From WLMZ01 sp031367435 (lineage in GTDB: Bacteria; Actinomycetota; Acidimicrobiia; Acidimicrobiales; Ilumatobacteraceae): 64,000 nucleotides of DNA. Position 1 is the first letter of the stretch; every line of letters begins with the position of its first letter. The stretch spans positions 1 through 64,000 of the forward strand of contig JANLPV010000166.1 of assembly GCA_031367435.1 (NCBI GenBank). Reading direction: 5' to 3'. The notes beneath the pieces are model-generated. The model had not been told where the DNA came from. It searched no databases and saw nothing but the letters and a program-made list of their open reading frames with translations. Position numbers and translations under genes: made by a program. Positions 54,182 to 62,577 of this stretch are shown one piece after another.

Positions 54182-55282
54182 ATGAGAGATTTCAACGACG
54201 ACCTCAAGGATCTGCGTCGCCGGCTCGATGAAGCGGCGGCGTATCTGAAGATCACCGATAAGCGGGCGCGCCTTGGCGAACTCGAGCTCGAAGTGTCGCG
54301 CCCGGATCTCTGGGACGATCAAGAGATGGCGAAAAAGGTGAACGGTGAATACGCCAACGTGAAGAGCGACATCGACACCTTCGACGGGCTCTCAGGCGAC
54401 ATCGACGACACCGATCTCCTGCATGAGATGGCGCGTGAGGTAGACGACGCGAGCCAAGAGCCCGAATTGGAGGAGGCCATTGCCAAGACGGCGGCAACAT
54501 TGCAGCAGCTCGAGATGCGCAGCCTCTTCACCGGCGAGCACGATGAACTCGATTGCATTGTGCAGATCAACGCGAAAGACGGTGGCGTCGACGCTCAGGA
54601 CTGGAGCGAGATTCTGCTGCGCATGTATGGCCGATGGGCCGAACGGCACGGCTTCGGCTTTGAGATCGATGGCATCTCCGAAGGCACAGAGGCTGGCATC
54701 TTGTCAGCGGAGTTCACGATTACGGGCCGCTATGCGTACGGTCTCATGACCAGCGAACGTGGCACGCACCGGTTGGTACGCATCAGCCCATTCGATAATC
54801 AGGGTCGCCGCCAAACAAGCTTTGCGGCCGTGCAGCTCTGGCCCGTTCTCGAAGATCCCGATGTCGAGCTCAATGAGTCTGATGTGCGCATGGAGGTGTT
54901 CCGGGCAAGCGGTGCGGGTGGTCAGCACGTCAACAAAACCTCCTCTGCCGTGCGCCTCATTCACGAACCGACCGGTTTGGTGTCGAGTTCTCAAGAAGAA
55001 CGCAGCCAACTGCAGAACCGTGAAAAAGCGATGAACCGCCTGCGCACGATGCTTGCCGCGAAGGTCGAAGAAGAACGCCAAACAGATATGGACCGCATTG
55101 CCGGTCGCCAGGCGCAGGTGGGCTGGGGCAGTCAGATCCGCAGCTACGTGTTGCAGCCGTACCAGATGGTGAAGGATCTCCGCACTGAAATCGAGTCGAG
55201 CAACGTGGCCGCGGTACTCGACGGTGACCTCGATGTGTTCATGGAGGGCTTCCTCCAACATCGTCGCCGGGCACAGGTGTGA
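54182..55282 (+). CDS. prfB: Peptide chain release factor 2
   Basis: Terminates translation at UGA and UAA. The 366-aa protein has the UGA-discriminating SPF motif (RISPFDNQGR), the catalytic GAGGQHVNKT, and normal coiled N-terminal domain. The reading frame is continuous from ATG 54182, so the programmed +1 frameshift that autoregulates RF2 in many bacteria is absent. A ribosome site is weak. It precedes ftsEX, as in many actinobacteria. Confidence 0.96.
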   Translation: MRDFNDDLKDLRRRLDEAAAYLKITDKRARLGELELEVSRPDLWDDQEMAKKVNGEYANVKSDIDTFDGLSGDIDDTDLLHEMAREVDDASQEPELEEAIAKTAATLQQLEMRSLFTGEHDELDCIVQINAKDGGVDAQDWSEILLRMYGRWAERHGFGFEIDGISEGTEAGILSAEFTITGRYAYGLMTSERGTHRLVRISPFDNQGRRQTSFAAVQLWPVLEDPDVELNESDVRMEVFRASGAGGQHVNKTSSAVRLIHEPTGLVSSSQEERSQLQNREKAMNRLRTMLAAKVEEERQTDMDRIAGRQAQVGWGSQIRSYVLQPYQMVKDLRTEIESSNVAAVLDGDLDVFMEGFLQHRRRAQV

Positions 55283-55364
55283 CCGGTTTGCCCGGTGGAG
55301 CACTGCTAGCTTTTGATGTCCGCGGGCGCCCGACACGTTCGCATTCCCCCTCCGAGGAGCCGGA

Positions 55365-56042
55365 TTGATACGCCTCGAGAACGTCACCAAGATCTACAAC
55401 ACAGAGGTCACCGCGCTCCGCGACGCCACGTTCGATGTGGCCAAGGGTGAATTCGTTTTTTTGGTTGGCCCCTCAGGATCTGGCAAGTCGACGTTGTTGC
55501 GGATGATGAACCGCCAGGAAAGCCCCGAGAAGGGTGCCGTCTGGGTCGCCGGACGAAACATCAATGAGATGCCCGATAGCAAGGTGCCTCACCTGCGCCG
55601 AAATATCGGCAACATCTTCCAGGATTACAAACTGTTGTTGAACAAGACCGTGCACGAGAATGTGGCGTTCGCGCTCGAAGTCATCGGCCGGCCCAAACAT
55701 GTCATCCGCCAGCAGGTACCCGCCGTGCTCGATCTCGTGGGTCTCACCGGCAAGCAAGAGCGGTTCCCGCATCAACTCTCCGGTGGTGAACAGCAGCGTG
55801 TCTCGATCGCGCGCGCATTTGTCAATCGCCCGTTGATCCTGCTCGCCGACGAGCCCACCGGCAACCTCGACCCTGCGACGGGTGAAGGCATCATGCGCCT
55901 CCTCGATCGCATCAACAAGACGGGCACCACTGTTGTGATGGCCACTCACGATCAACGCATCGTCAACATGATGCGCAAGCGAGTCATCCAGATGGACCGC
56001 GGCATCATCGTGCGCGATCAGGCTCGTGGGGTGTACGAATAA
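55365..56042 (+). CDS. ftsE: Cell-division ATP-binding protein FtsE
   Basis: ABC-type ATPase that, with FtsX, activates septal peptidoglycan hydrolases. The 225-aa protein has Walker A LVGPSGSGKST, the signature QLSGGEQQRVSIARAF, and Walker B LILLADEPTGNLDP. It uses a TTG start 5 nt after GAGGAG. Overlaps ftsX in TAATG. Confidence 0.95.
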   Translation: MIRLENVTKIYNTEVTALRDATFDVAKGEFVFLVGPSGSGKSTLLRMMNRQESPEKGAVWVAGRNINEMPDSKVPHLRRNIGNIFQDYKLLLNKTVHENVAFALEVIGRPKHVIRQQVPAVLDLVGLTGKQERFPHQLSGGEQQRVSIARAFVNRPLILLADEPTGNLDPATGEGIMRLLDRINKTGTTVVMATHDQRIVNMMRKRVIQMDRGIIVRDQARGVYE

Positions 56043-56947
56043 TGTGGTCTCGCCTTGCGTATACCTTTCGCGAAACGGGTGCGAGCCTCAAGCGCAACAT
56101 CACGCTGACTGTCGCCGCGATTCTCACCTCAGCGGTGTCGTTGTTTCTGGTGGGCGGCACCTTCCTCGTGCAGCGCGGCTTCGACAATCTGTTGTCGAAG
56201 TGGGCCGGCGGCGTGCAGATGATCGTCTACGTCAGCCCAACCGCGACACCAGATCAGGTTGCCAGCATCAAGGCCGCGCTCGAGTCGAGCCCAACCGTTG
56301 TCGATGTCGGCAAGCTTGAGTATCTCGACTTCACGCAGTCATTGGCCGAGGCAAAGCGGCTCTTGGCTGCCGATCCCACCACGTTCCGTTTGCTGAACGA
56401 GGCCAACCTTCCAACCGAGTTCAAAGTGGTGCCAAAGGCGGGCCAACTCAATGTGCTCGTCGAGTTGGCCAACGGATTCGCCGAGGTCCCCAAGGTCCAA
56501 AAGGTCGTGCTTGCGCGTGATCAGGTGGAGCAGATCAGCAAGCTTCGCGACTTTGTGCAGACGGTGACAGTTGGGCTGTCGGTGCTGTTGTTGATCGGCG
56601 CGTTGATTCTCATCTGGACCACGATTCGCACGGCGATGTTTGCCCGCCGACGCGAGATCGAGGTGATGAAATTGGTTGGCGCGACCAACTGGTTCATTCG
56701 AATACCGTTCATGCTCGAGGGACTGATTCAGGGTCTCATCGGGGCGTTGATGTCGTGCGGATTTCTACTGTTCTTCAACCGGTTGTGGACCAATGGTGTG
56801 GTGAAACTCAAGGGCGATAACGGGTTCATTGCGCTCGTGGTCAGCGACAGTTTCTTGAATCTCGTGATGTTGCTCGTGTTGCTGTTCGGCATGTTGGCCG
56901 GAGCAATCGCGTCGGGTGTGGCTGCGAGTCGCTTCCTCGACGTCTGA
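56042..56947 (+). CDS. ftsX: Cell-division permease FtsX
   Basis: Four-span partner of FtsE. The 301-aa protein has a cytoplasmic head, TM1 at about 22-42, an extracellular domain (45-170) that contacts peptidoglycan hydrolases or their adaptor, and TM2-4 at about 177-197, 222-244 and 275-295. The MKLVGATNWFIRIPFMLEG loop is the family hallmark. The usual downstream smpB gene is absent. Confidence 0.94.
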   Translation: MWSRLAYTFRETGASLKRNITLTVAAILTSAVSLFLVGGTFLVQRGFDNLLSKWAGGVQMIVYVSPTATPDQVASIKAALESSPTVVDVGKLEYLDFTQSLAEAKRLLAADPTTFRLLNEANLPTEFKVVPKAGQLNVLVELANGFAEVPKVQKVVLARDQVEQISKLRDFVQTVTVGLSVLLLIGALILIWTTIRTAMFARRREIEVMKLVGATNWFIRIPFMLEGLIQGLIGALMSCGFLLFFNRLWTNGVVKLKGDNGFIALVVSDSFLNLVMLLVLLFGMLAGAIASGVAASRFLDV

Positions 56948-56991
56948 TCTGTTCCCGCTTGTTCGCTCGTCGTCGCTGGGTTGGCTTGCTC

Positions 56992-56997
56992 TAGGTT
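56992..56997 (+). promoter_or_regulatory. -10 box for leaderless crotonase mRNA
   Basis: TAGGTT ends 7 nt before the ATG at 57005. No -35 box. Confidence 0.45.
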
Positions 56998-57004
56998 CTG
57001 GGGT

Positions 57005-57859
57005 ATGTACACCGAGATCCTTTACGACGTTGCTGATCAGATCGCGACGATCACGCTCAATCGGCCTGACAAGCTCAACGCGTTTACTAACACGATGATG
57101 CATGAGATCATCGACGCGTTCGATCAGATCGATGCGGACGACAACGTGCGTGCGGTCATCGTCACTGGCGCCGGGCGGGGGTTTTGCGCTGGTGCGGATC
57201 TTTCCGGTGGGGGAGACACGTTCAAGGGCGGGGGCAGCGATGTGCAGACCGATGTGGGGGTTCCACGTGATGGTGGCGGTCTCGTTTCGCTGCGCATCTT
57301 CGAGTGCACAAAGCCAGTGATCGGTGCCATCAATGGCGCTGCTGTCGGGGTTGGCGTGACCATGACCCTGCCGATGGATATTCGACTTGCGTCGGAGGCG
57401 GCGCGGTTTGGGTTCGTGTTTGCACGCCGGGGCATCGTGCCCGAGGCATGCTCGTCGTGGTTCTTGCCGCGCGTTGTCGGCATCAGCCAAGCCGCTGAAT
57501 GGGTCTACACCGGGCGTGTGTTCGGGGCGGCCGAAGCATTTGGCGCGCGGCTGGTGCGAAGTGTGCATCCTGCCGAGGAACTGCTCGCGTCGGCGCGCGC
57601 CATTGCAACGGAGATCGTCGAGAACACATCGCCTGTTTCAGTCGCGTTGTCGCGGCAGATGCTCTGGCGGATGATGGGTGCTGCGCACCCCATGGAGGCT
57701 CATCGCGTCGACTCGCGAGGTATCAAGGAGCGCGGCAAGAGCGCGGACAGCCGCGAGGGTGTCATCAGCTTTCTCGAAAAGCGCTCCGCCGTATTCCCCG
57801 ATCGGGTGAGTGCCGGTCTGCCCGAGATCTTTCCCGGATGGGTTGATCCAACGTTTTGA
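57005..57859 (+). CDS. Enoyl-CoA hydratase/isomerase family protein
   Basis: A 284-aa crotonase with NRPDKLNAFTNTMMHEI, the oxyanion hole GAGRGFCAGADLSGG, and IGAINGAAVGVGVTMTLPMD, FGFVFARRGIVPEACSSWFLP, in which one acidic active-site residue corresponds to Glu in RRGIVPEACS. It is probably a fatty-acid beta-oxidation hydratase; specific acyl substrate not predictable. The ATG at 57005 is preferred over one 24 bp upstream. Confidence 0.88.
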   Translation: MYTEILYDVADQIATITLNRPDKLNAFTNTMMHEIIDAFDQIDADDNVRAVIVTGAGRGFCAGADLSGGGDTFKGGGSDVQTDVGVPRDGGGLVSLRIFECTKPVIGAINGAAVGVGVTMTLPMDIRLASEAARFGFVFARRGIVPEACSSWFLPRVVGISQAAEWVYTGRVFGAAEAFGARLVRSVHPAEELLASARAIATEIVENTSPVSVALSRQMLWRMMGAAHPMEAHRVDSRGIKERGKSADSREGVISFLEKRSAVFPDRVSAGLPEIFPGWVDPTF

Positions 57860-57875
57860 TGAGTGCAGTCCGGCT

Positions 57876-57891
57876 TGTGACGCAGATCACA
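57876..57891. promoter_or_regulatory. CRP/FNR-type operator, perfect palindrome
   Basis: TGTGA-CGCAGA-TCACA matches TGTGA-N6-TCACA without error and equals the site used by mycobacterial Crp (Rv3676). It lies 110 bp before the next small gene and 385 bp before the globin. No convincing -35/-10 pair was found between. Confidence 0.7.
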
Positions 57892-58000
57892 AGCGTCCGC
57901 GGAACAAAAGTGGCGCTCGACTCGGTTATCACCGCTACAGAACACGAGACTTACTCCCATAGCTGCCACAGATAGCGGCGCCGTCTCGAGGAGAGACCAA

Positions 58001-58213
58001 ATGAGCACGATGTTGAGCGAACGAATTGAAAGCGGCCGAATTGAAAGCGGTGATGTCATCGAGGTCGAACGCGAGGGCGAGCTAATTTCCGCGATGGTGT
58101 TATTGGCAACTGATGATGCGATCATCCTCGATGCCTGCGACGACTCGACCCCATTTGTGATGCGCCGCAACGATCTCATTCGTTATCGATTGTTCCGTCC
58201 CGAAGCAGCCTGA
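58001..58213 (+). CDS. Small conserved protein of unknown function
   Basis: A 70-aa protein; ATG follows GAGGAGAGACCAA. Sequence: a direct repeat of ERIESGRIESGD-type residues from two 15-bp DNA copies at 58022-58051, a probable small beta-barrel with VEREGELISAMVLLATDDAIIL, and RRNDLIRYRLFRP. No family recognised. It stands between a CRP-type site and a globin gene and may be co-regulated with it. Confidence 0.65.
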   Translation: MSTMLSERIESGRIESGDVIEVEREGELISAMVLLATDDAIILDACDDSTPFVMRRNDLIRYRLFRPEAA

Positions 58214-58276
58214 GTCCGGTGTGCTGTCGTGAGGTTCGGTGACCGTGAGGCGCATTGACCGTGAGGCTGAGCGATA

Positions 58277-58696
58277 ATGCCTGACGACCAAATCTCGCTG
58301 TATGACGCCGTTGGCGGTATGGCGTTCTTCGAGCGACTCGTCGACGCGTTCTACATTGAGGTTGAGCGCGACGACGTCTTGTCGTCGCTGTATCCAGACG
58401 CACCTGATTTCGCGCCCGCCCGGCATCGGCTCACATTGTTTCTTGCCCAATACTGGGGTGGTCCGATGACGTACACGGAAGAACGCGGTCATCCCAAATT
58501 ACGCATGCGCCACTTTCCGTTCCTGGTCGGTCCGCTGCAACGCGACCATTGGATGGCGCACATGACCCACGCCGTGCGCGCCAGCGACGCCGACGAATCC
58601 ATTCAGACCACGCTGCTCGACTATTTCGTTCGTGCTGCTGAGCACCTCCGCAACGACACAGGTCTGCCGATCAGCAGTGCCGATCATCCGCGCTGA
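58277..58696 (+). CDS. glbO: Truncated hemoglobin, group II
   Basis: A 139-aa globin with LYDAVGGMAFFERLVDAFY (A-B helices), the shortened loop LFLAQYWGGPMTYTEERGHPKLRMRH (E-F region, with proximal His in LRMRHFPF), and WMAHMTHAV. The GGP and the Trp of helix G mark group II (GlbO). These proteins bind oxygen tightly and protect or serve respiration, in agreement with an upstream CRP-type site. Length is standard. Confidence 0.92.
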   Translation: MPDDQISLYDAVGGMAFFERLVDAFYIEVERDDVLSSLYPDAPDFAPARHRLTLFLAQYWGGPMTYTEERGHPKLRMRHFPFLVGPLQRDHWMAHMTHAVRASDADESIQTTLLDYFVRAAEHLRNDTGLPISSADHPR

Positions 58697-58729
58697 GCCG
58701 AGCGACTGTGCCGTGCGAAGGCGCACACG

Positions 58730-59551
58730 TCAGTCGGGCAGTTGCGCAGCGGGTGACGGCCGCAGTGCGTAACACGCGATGGCCGCAGCCGCGGCAGCGT
58801 TGAGCGAATCGACTCCTGAAGACATCGCGATCGAGACACGAAGGCTCGACGCGGCGAGTAGCTCGCGACTCAACCCCGTTCGCTCAGCGCCGAGGAGCAG
58901 CATCACTGGTTGATGCAATCCGGGGAGCACGGCGTGGAGTGGCGTCGCTTGTGGGTCAAGTGCAAGTGCAACAACCAGGGTGCCCTGCTCTCGCGCGAAG
59001 TTGATGGTCGCCACCAGCGACTGCGAACGCGCGAATGGGAGAACGAACGACGTTCCCATCGAGACGCGAAGCGCGCGACGTGCCAGTGGATCAGCGCTCG
59101 TGCGATCGAGCAGCAGGCCGTCCCATCCGAGCGCGGCGGCGCTGCGCACGACGGTTCCGACATTGACCGGGTTGTCGACTGCTTCGAGAGCGACGATGCG
59201 CTGGTGCGTGGCCAAGTCCTCGGCCGGCATCGGGGCGGGCCGACGAAACAGTGCAACGATCGATAGTGGCACGCCGAGGCCCATGCCGACGCGTCGCACA
59301 TCTTCGGTGGCCGCGTAGACCTCGACATTCGGGCCAAACCGTTCAGCTACTTTCGGGGGGTCGATCACATCGACAAAGGCCGTCACGGCCTCGCAGCCTG
59401 CATCGAGCGCACGCGCGACGACAAGATCGCCCTCTGCGACGAAGAGGCCTGCGCCAACCCGTTCGCGGCGGTCAGCTCGAGTGTTGATGCCGCGTTCGCG
59501 CATGCGGAACTGGGCGATACGCGCATCGCCCGGGTCGTCGATGATGATCAT
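58730..59551 (-). CDS. SpoU/TrmH-family RNA 2'-O-methyltransferase
   Basis: A 273-aa protein with the SPOUT knot: EAVDNPVNVGTVVRSAAALG (motif 1), LLLGAERTGLSRELL (motif 2) and SLRVSIAMSSGVDSLNAAAAAAI (motif 3). An N-terminal RNA-binding domain occupies about residues 1-100. Target RNA (rRNA or tRNA) is not predictable. The ATG at 59551 (MIIIDDPGD) is preferred; the upstream reading into menB is unsupported. It lies 10 bp after menB. Confidence 0.9.
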   Translation of the reverse strand: MIIIDDPGDARIAQFRMRERGINTRADRRERVGAGLFVAEGDLVVARALDAGCEAVTAFVDVIDPPKVAERFGPNVEVYAATEDVRRVGMGLGVPLSIVALFRRPAPMPAEDLATHQRIVALEAVDNPVNVGTVVRSAAALGWDGLLLDRTSADPLARRALRVSMGTSFVLPFARSQSLVATINFAREQGTLVVALALDPQATPLHAVLPGLHQPVMLLLGAERTGLSRELLAASSLRVSIAMSSGVDSLNAAAAAAIACYALRPSPAAQLPD

Positions 59552-59561
59552 GAAGCGGCGA

Positions 59562-60485
59562 TCAGAACAACCATCGATACGGCGTCCAATCGGGCTCGCG
59601 TTTTTCGAGGAATGCCATGCGCCCTTCTTGGGCTTCATCGGTCATGTACGCGAGTCGTGTCGCCTCGCCGGCAAACACTTGTTGTCCGACGAGTCCGTCA
59701 TCAATCAGGTTGAACGAGAACTTGAGCATGCGTTGCGCTGTCGGGCTCTTTGCGTTGATCTTGCGTGCCCACTCGAGTGCTGTCGATTCGAGTTCGTCGT
59801 GTGCGACGACGGCGTTGACCATACCCATCCGCTGTGCATCGTCGGCGCTGTACTCGTCACCGAGGAAGAAGATCTCGCGCGCGAACTTCTGTCCGACCTG
59901 CCGCGCCAAATACGCGGAACCGAAGCCACCGTCGAAGCTGGCGACGTCGGCGTCTGTCTGCTTGAACTTCGCGTGCTCACGGCTGGCGATGGTGAGATCG
60001 CTCACGACGTGAAGGCTGTGCCCGCCGCCCGCAGCCCAACCCGGCACAACGCAGATGACAACTTTGGGCATGAACCGAATCAGCCGCTGCACTTCGAGGA
60101 TGTGCAGTCGACCGGCACGACCGGGTTCGATGGCGTCGGCGGTTTCGCCAGCCTGACCGTCTGGCCCTTCGGGGAGGGTGTACTTGTATCCGTCGCGTCC
60201 GCGAATTCGTTGATCACCGCCGCTACAAAATGCCCAGCCGCCGTCTTTTGCTGATGGTCCATTTCCGGTAAGGAGTACGCAACCGACGTCGGTGCTCATC
60301 CGCGCGTGATCGAGGGCGACGTACAACTCGTCCACCGTGTGCGGCCGAAAGGCGTTGCGCACCTCTGGCCGGTTGAAGGCGACACGAACGGTGCCGTGCG
60401 CGAGAGCGCGGTGGTAGGTGATGTCGGTGAACGCGAAGCCAGAGACCTCGCGCCACGCCGTTGGGTCGAAGATGTCGGAAACCAC
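59562..60485 (-). CDS. menB: 1,4-dihydroxy-2-naphthoyl-CoA synthase
   Basis: Ring-closing step of menaquinone synthesis. The 307-aa crotonase-fold protein has the MenB-type FCSGGDQRIRGRDGY, VVPGWAAGGGHSLHVVSDLTIA, QTDADVASFDGGFGSAYLAR, and a C-terminal DWTPYRWLF. GTG 60485 (VVSDIFDPTAW) is the probable start; another GTG at 60521 adds 12 residues. No other men genes are in the window. Confidence 0.94.
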   Translation of the reverse strand: MVSDIFDPTAWREVSGFAFTDITYHRALAHGTVRVAFNRPEVRNAFRPHTVDELYVALDHARMSTDVGCVLLTGNGPSAKDGGWAFCSGGDQRIRGRDGYKYTLPEGPDGQAGETADAIEPGRAGRLHILEVQRLIRFMPKVVICVVPGWAAGGGHSLHVVSDLTIASREHAKFKQTDADVASFDGGFGSAYLARQVGQKFAREIFFLGDEYSADDAQRMGMVNAVVAHDELESTALEWARKINAKSPTAQRMLKFSFNLIDDGLVGQQVFAGEATRLAYMTDEAQEGRMAFLEKREPDWTPYRWLF

Positions 60486-60575
60486 GTTGACATGTTGGCC
60501 GCTTCGGCACCGCAGCGCCACATCTTGTGTCGCGAGCGTTGTGGTATGGCGTCATGGATCGGCAAGACTTCCCCA

Positions 60576-61328
60576 ATGAATGGTCTGCAGGTCTTTGGAA
60601 TTGGTGGCGTCCCAGAGATCGGAGCCGGAGCTGATCTGGCCGCGCTCTCGGTGCAGGCCGCCGCCGCAGCCGGGACTCCATTGCTGGACGGCGACGTGTT
60701 GATCGTGACGAGCAAGATCGTGTCGAAGGCCGAAGGTCGCACCGTTGAGTTGGCCGACGTCGAGCCGTCGCCGTTCGCGTTGGCGTGGTCGAAACAATGG
60801 GACAAAGACGCGGCAGTCACCGAGATCGTGTTGCGCGAGGCCAAGCGCGTTGTGCGCCAAATTGGTGCGATTCTCATCACCGAAACCCATCATGGTTTCG
60901 TCTGCGCGAATTCGGGTGTGGATCAATCGAGTAGCGGCGCTCATGGGCGCGCCGTGCTATTGCCGATCGACTCCGATGCCAGCGCGCGACGTATTCGTGC
61001 CGGATTGGGTGGGCACGGACTCGATATCGCCGTCATCATCAGCGACACGTTCGGTCGCGCGTGGCGAGATGGCCAGACCGATATTGCGATCGGAATCGCA
61101 GGGATGCAACCCATCGTGAGTTACATCGGTCAGGTCGATCCTCACGGCCACGAGTTCAAGGTGCAGGCCTTGTGCTGCGCCGACGAACTCACTGGTGCCG
61201 CCGAACTCGTCAAAGGCAATCTCAGCCGCGTGCCGCTCGCGGTGGTGCGCGGCTACGAGTGGATCTGCGATGACAATGCGACGATCGCTCCAGTGTTGCG
61301 TGATCAGAGTCGCGACCTGTTCCGCTAG
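60576..61328 (+). CDS. cofE: Coenzyme F420-0:L-glutamate ligase
   Basis: Adds the gamma-glutamyl tail to F420-0. The 250-aa protein has LLDGDVLIVTSKIVSKAEGR, ITETHHGFVCANSGVDQSSSG, and VIISDTFGRAWRDGQTDIAIG. It ends after this domain; the nitroreductase-like C-terminal half fused in mycobacterial FbiB is absent, so a separate gene is needed for the last step. Starts at ATG 60576 (NGLQVFGIGG) or 60546. Confidence 0.93.
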   Translation: MNGLQVFGIGGVPEIGAGADLAALSVQAAAAAGTPLLDGDVLIVTSKIVSKAEGRTVELADVEPSPFALAWSKQWDKDAAVTEIVLREAKRVVRQIGAILITETHHGFVCANSGVDQSSSGAHGRAVLLPIDSDASARRIRAGLGGHGLDIAVIISDTFGRAWRDGQTDIAIGIAGMQPIVSYIGQVDPHGHEFKVQALCCADELTGAAELVKGNLSRVPLAVVRGYEWICDDNATIAPVLRDQSRDLFR

Positions 61329-61427
61329 CACGACGGTGTGCGGGCACCGCGACAAGGCGCATAACGCGCAAGCAAGGCGCATCGGACGCAGCGTGCGCAT
61401 CGGCCGGTGTCAGGGCGACATGTTTCT

Positions 61428-61445
61428 CTACCGACCAGTAGGTAG
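61428..61445. promoter_or_regulatory. Operator-like inverted repeat before the desaturase gene
   Basis: CTACCGACCAGTAGGTAG is symmetric in its outer arms (CTACC/GGTAG) and 10 bp before the GTG start. The form and position fit a TetR-type lipid regulator; the regulator is not in this window. Confidence 0.4.
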
Positions 61446-61455
61446 GGTGCCCGAC

Positions 61456-62385
61456 GTGACCCCTCAAACCTTTCTCGCCGAACTCGAGCCGATCGCCGGG
61501 CGACTGCTCGATCGGCATCTGGCCACGACAAAGGAATGGTTCCCGCACGAGTTGGTTCCCTACGCGCGCGGACGCGACTTCGGTCGGGGATACCAATGGT
61601 GCGCCGACGACTGCGAACTTGGCGGTGCTGTGTTGCCCGAGGCCGTACGTAGCGCGCTCTTTGTCAATCTGCTCACCGAGGACAACTTGCCGTATTACTT
61701 TCGCGACATTGAACGCATGTTCAGCATGGACGGCGCATTTGGCACATGGAACCGTCGTTGGACGGCCGAGGAGGGCCGCCACTCGATCGTGATTCGCGAT
61801 TACCTCACGGCCACTCGTGCGGTAGATCCGGTGGAACTCGAACGGGCACGCATGGCCCAAGTCTGCGCCGGAGAGGTGCCCACGCCGTCGTCGCCGCTGT
61901 TGGGCGTGATCTATGTGAGTTTGCAAGAACTGGCGACCCGTATCGCGCATCGCAACACCGGTAAGCTCATCGGCGATCGCAGCGGTTACGAGGTCATGGC
62001 TCGCGTTGCTGCCGACGAGAATCTGCACTACTTGTTCTACCGCGATCTTGCATCTGCGGCCATCGAACTCAATCCGTCGGAGATGGTCATCGCCATCGAG
62101 GAAGTGGTGCGAACATTCGCGATGCCGGGCACCGGCATTCCCGGTTTCGATCGTCATAGCGCAGCAATCGCACGGGCCGGCATCTACGACGCGACCATCC
62201 TGCATGAGCAGGTGCTCGTGCCCGTGATCGTCAATCACTGGGGCATTGAGCAACTCGAGAAACTGACTGCCGCAGCTGAACAGGCGCGAGATGCACTCCT
62301 CAAGCGGCTCGATCGTCTCGGGCAATTGGCGAGGAATCTCGCTGCACGCGCCGAGCGCCGTCAGGTCGCGGCCGCACCCTCGTGA
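61456..62385 (+). CDS. Acyl-[ACP] desaturase (ferritin-like di-iron)
   Basis: A 309-aa soluble desaturase with two di-iron motifs: LLTEDNLPYYFRDIERMF then WTAEEGRHSIVI (E-x2-H), and a second pair NTGKLIGDRSGYE then ADENLHYLFY (E-x2-H). It fits actinobacterial DesA/AurF-like acyl-ACP desaturases that introduce one double bond, with electrons from ferredoxin. The GTG at 61456 follows GGTAGGG; the ATG at 61420 would place the operator-like palindrome inside the gene. Confidence 0.88.
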   Translation: MTPQTFLAELEPIAGRLLDRHLATTKEWFPHELVPYARGRDFGRGYQWCADDCELGGAVLPEAVRSALFVNLLTEDNLPYYFRDIERMFSMDGAFGTWNRRWTAEEGRHSIVIRDYLTATRAVDPVELERARMAQVCAGEVPTPSSPLLGVIYVSLQELATRIAHRNTGKLIGDRSGYEVMARVAADENLHYLFYRDLASAAIELNPSEMVIAIEEVVRTFAMPGTGIPGFDRHSAAIARAGIYDATILHEQVLVPVIVNHWGIEQLEKLTAAAEQARDALLKRLDRLGQLARNLAARAERRQVAAAPS

Positions 62386-62577
62386 CTGGCTGAGTCATGC
62401 CGCTCAACCCATTCTTGCATTTGCGAGCTCGATGACACGAGAACCAATCGAGTTCGACCGCCGTACTCAACAATGGTCGTGTCGAGCGGCGAACAGTGGT
62501 CGGGCTCTGCACGATTTCTTTCCCCTCGACACATCTTGCACCTCGACATATTTTCCCACCCCGATAAGGAGTTCAAC

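Noticed and set aside
53249..54322. 357-codon open frame opposite secA and prfB
   Set aside because: Spans a gene boundary; antisense shadow.
58241..58267. Operator made of the two GACCGTGAGGC copies before the globin
   Set aside because: Direct, not inverted, and similar simple repeats occur elsewhere; treated as tandem duplication.
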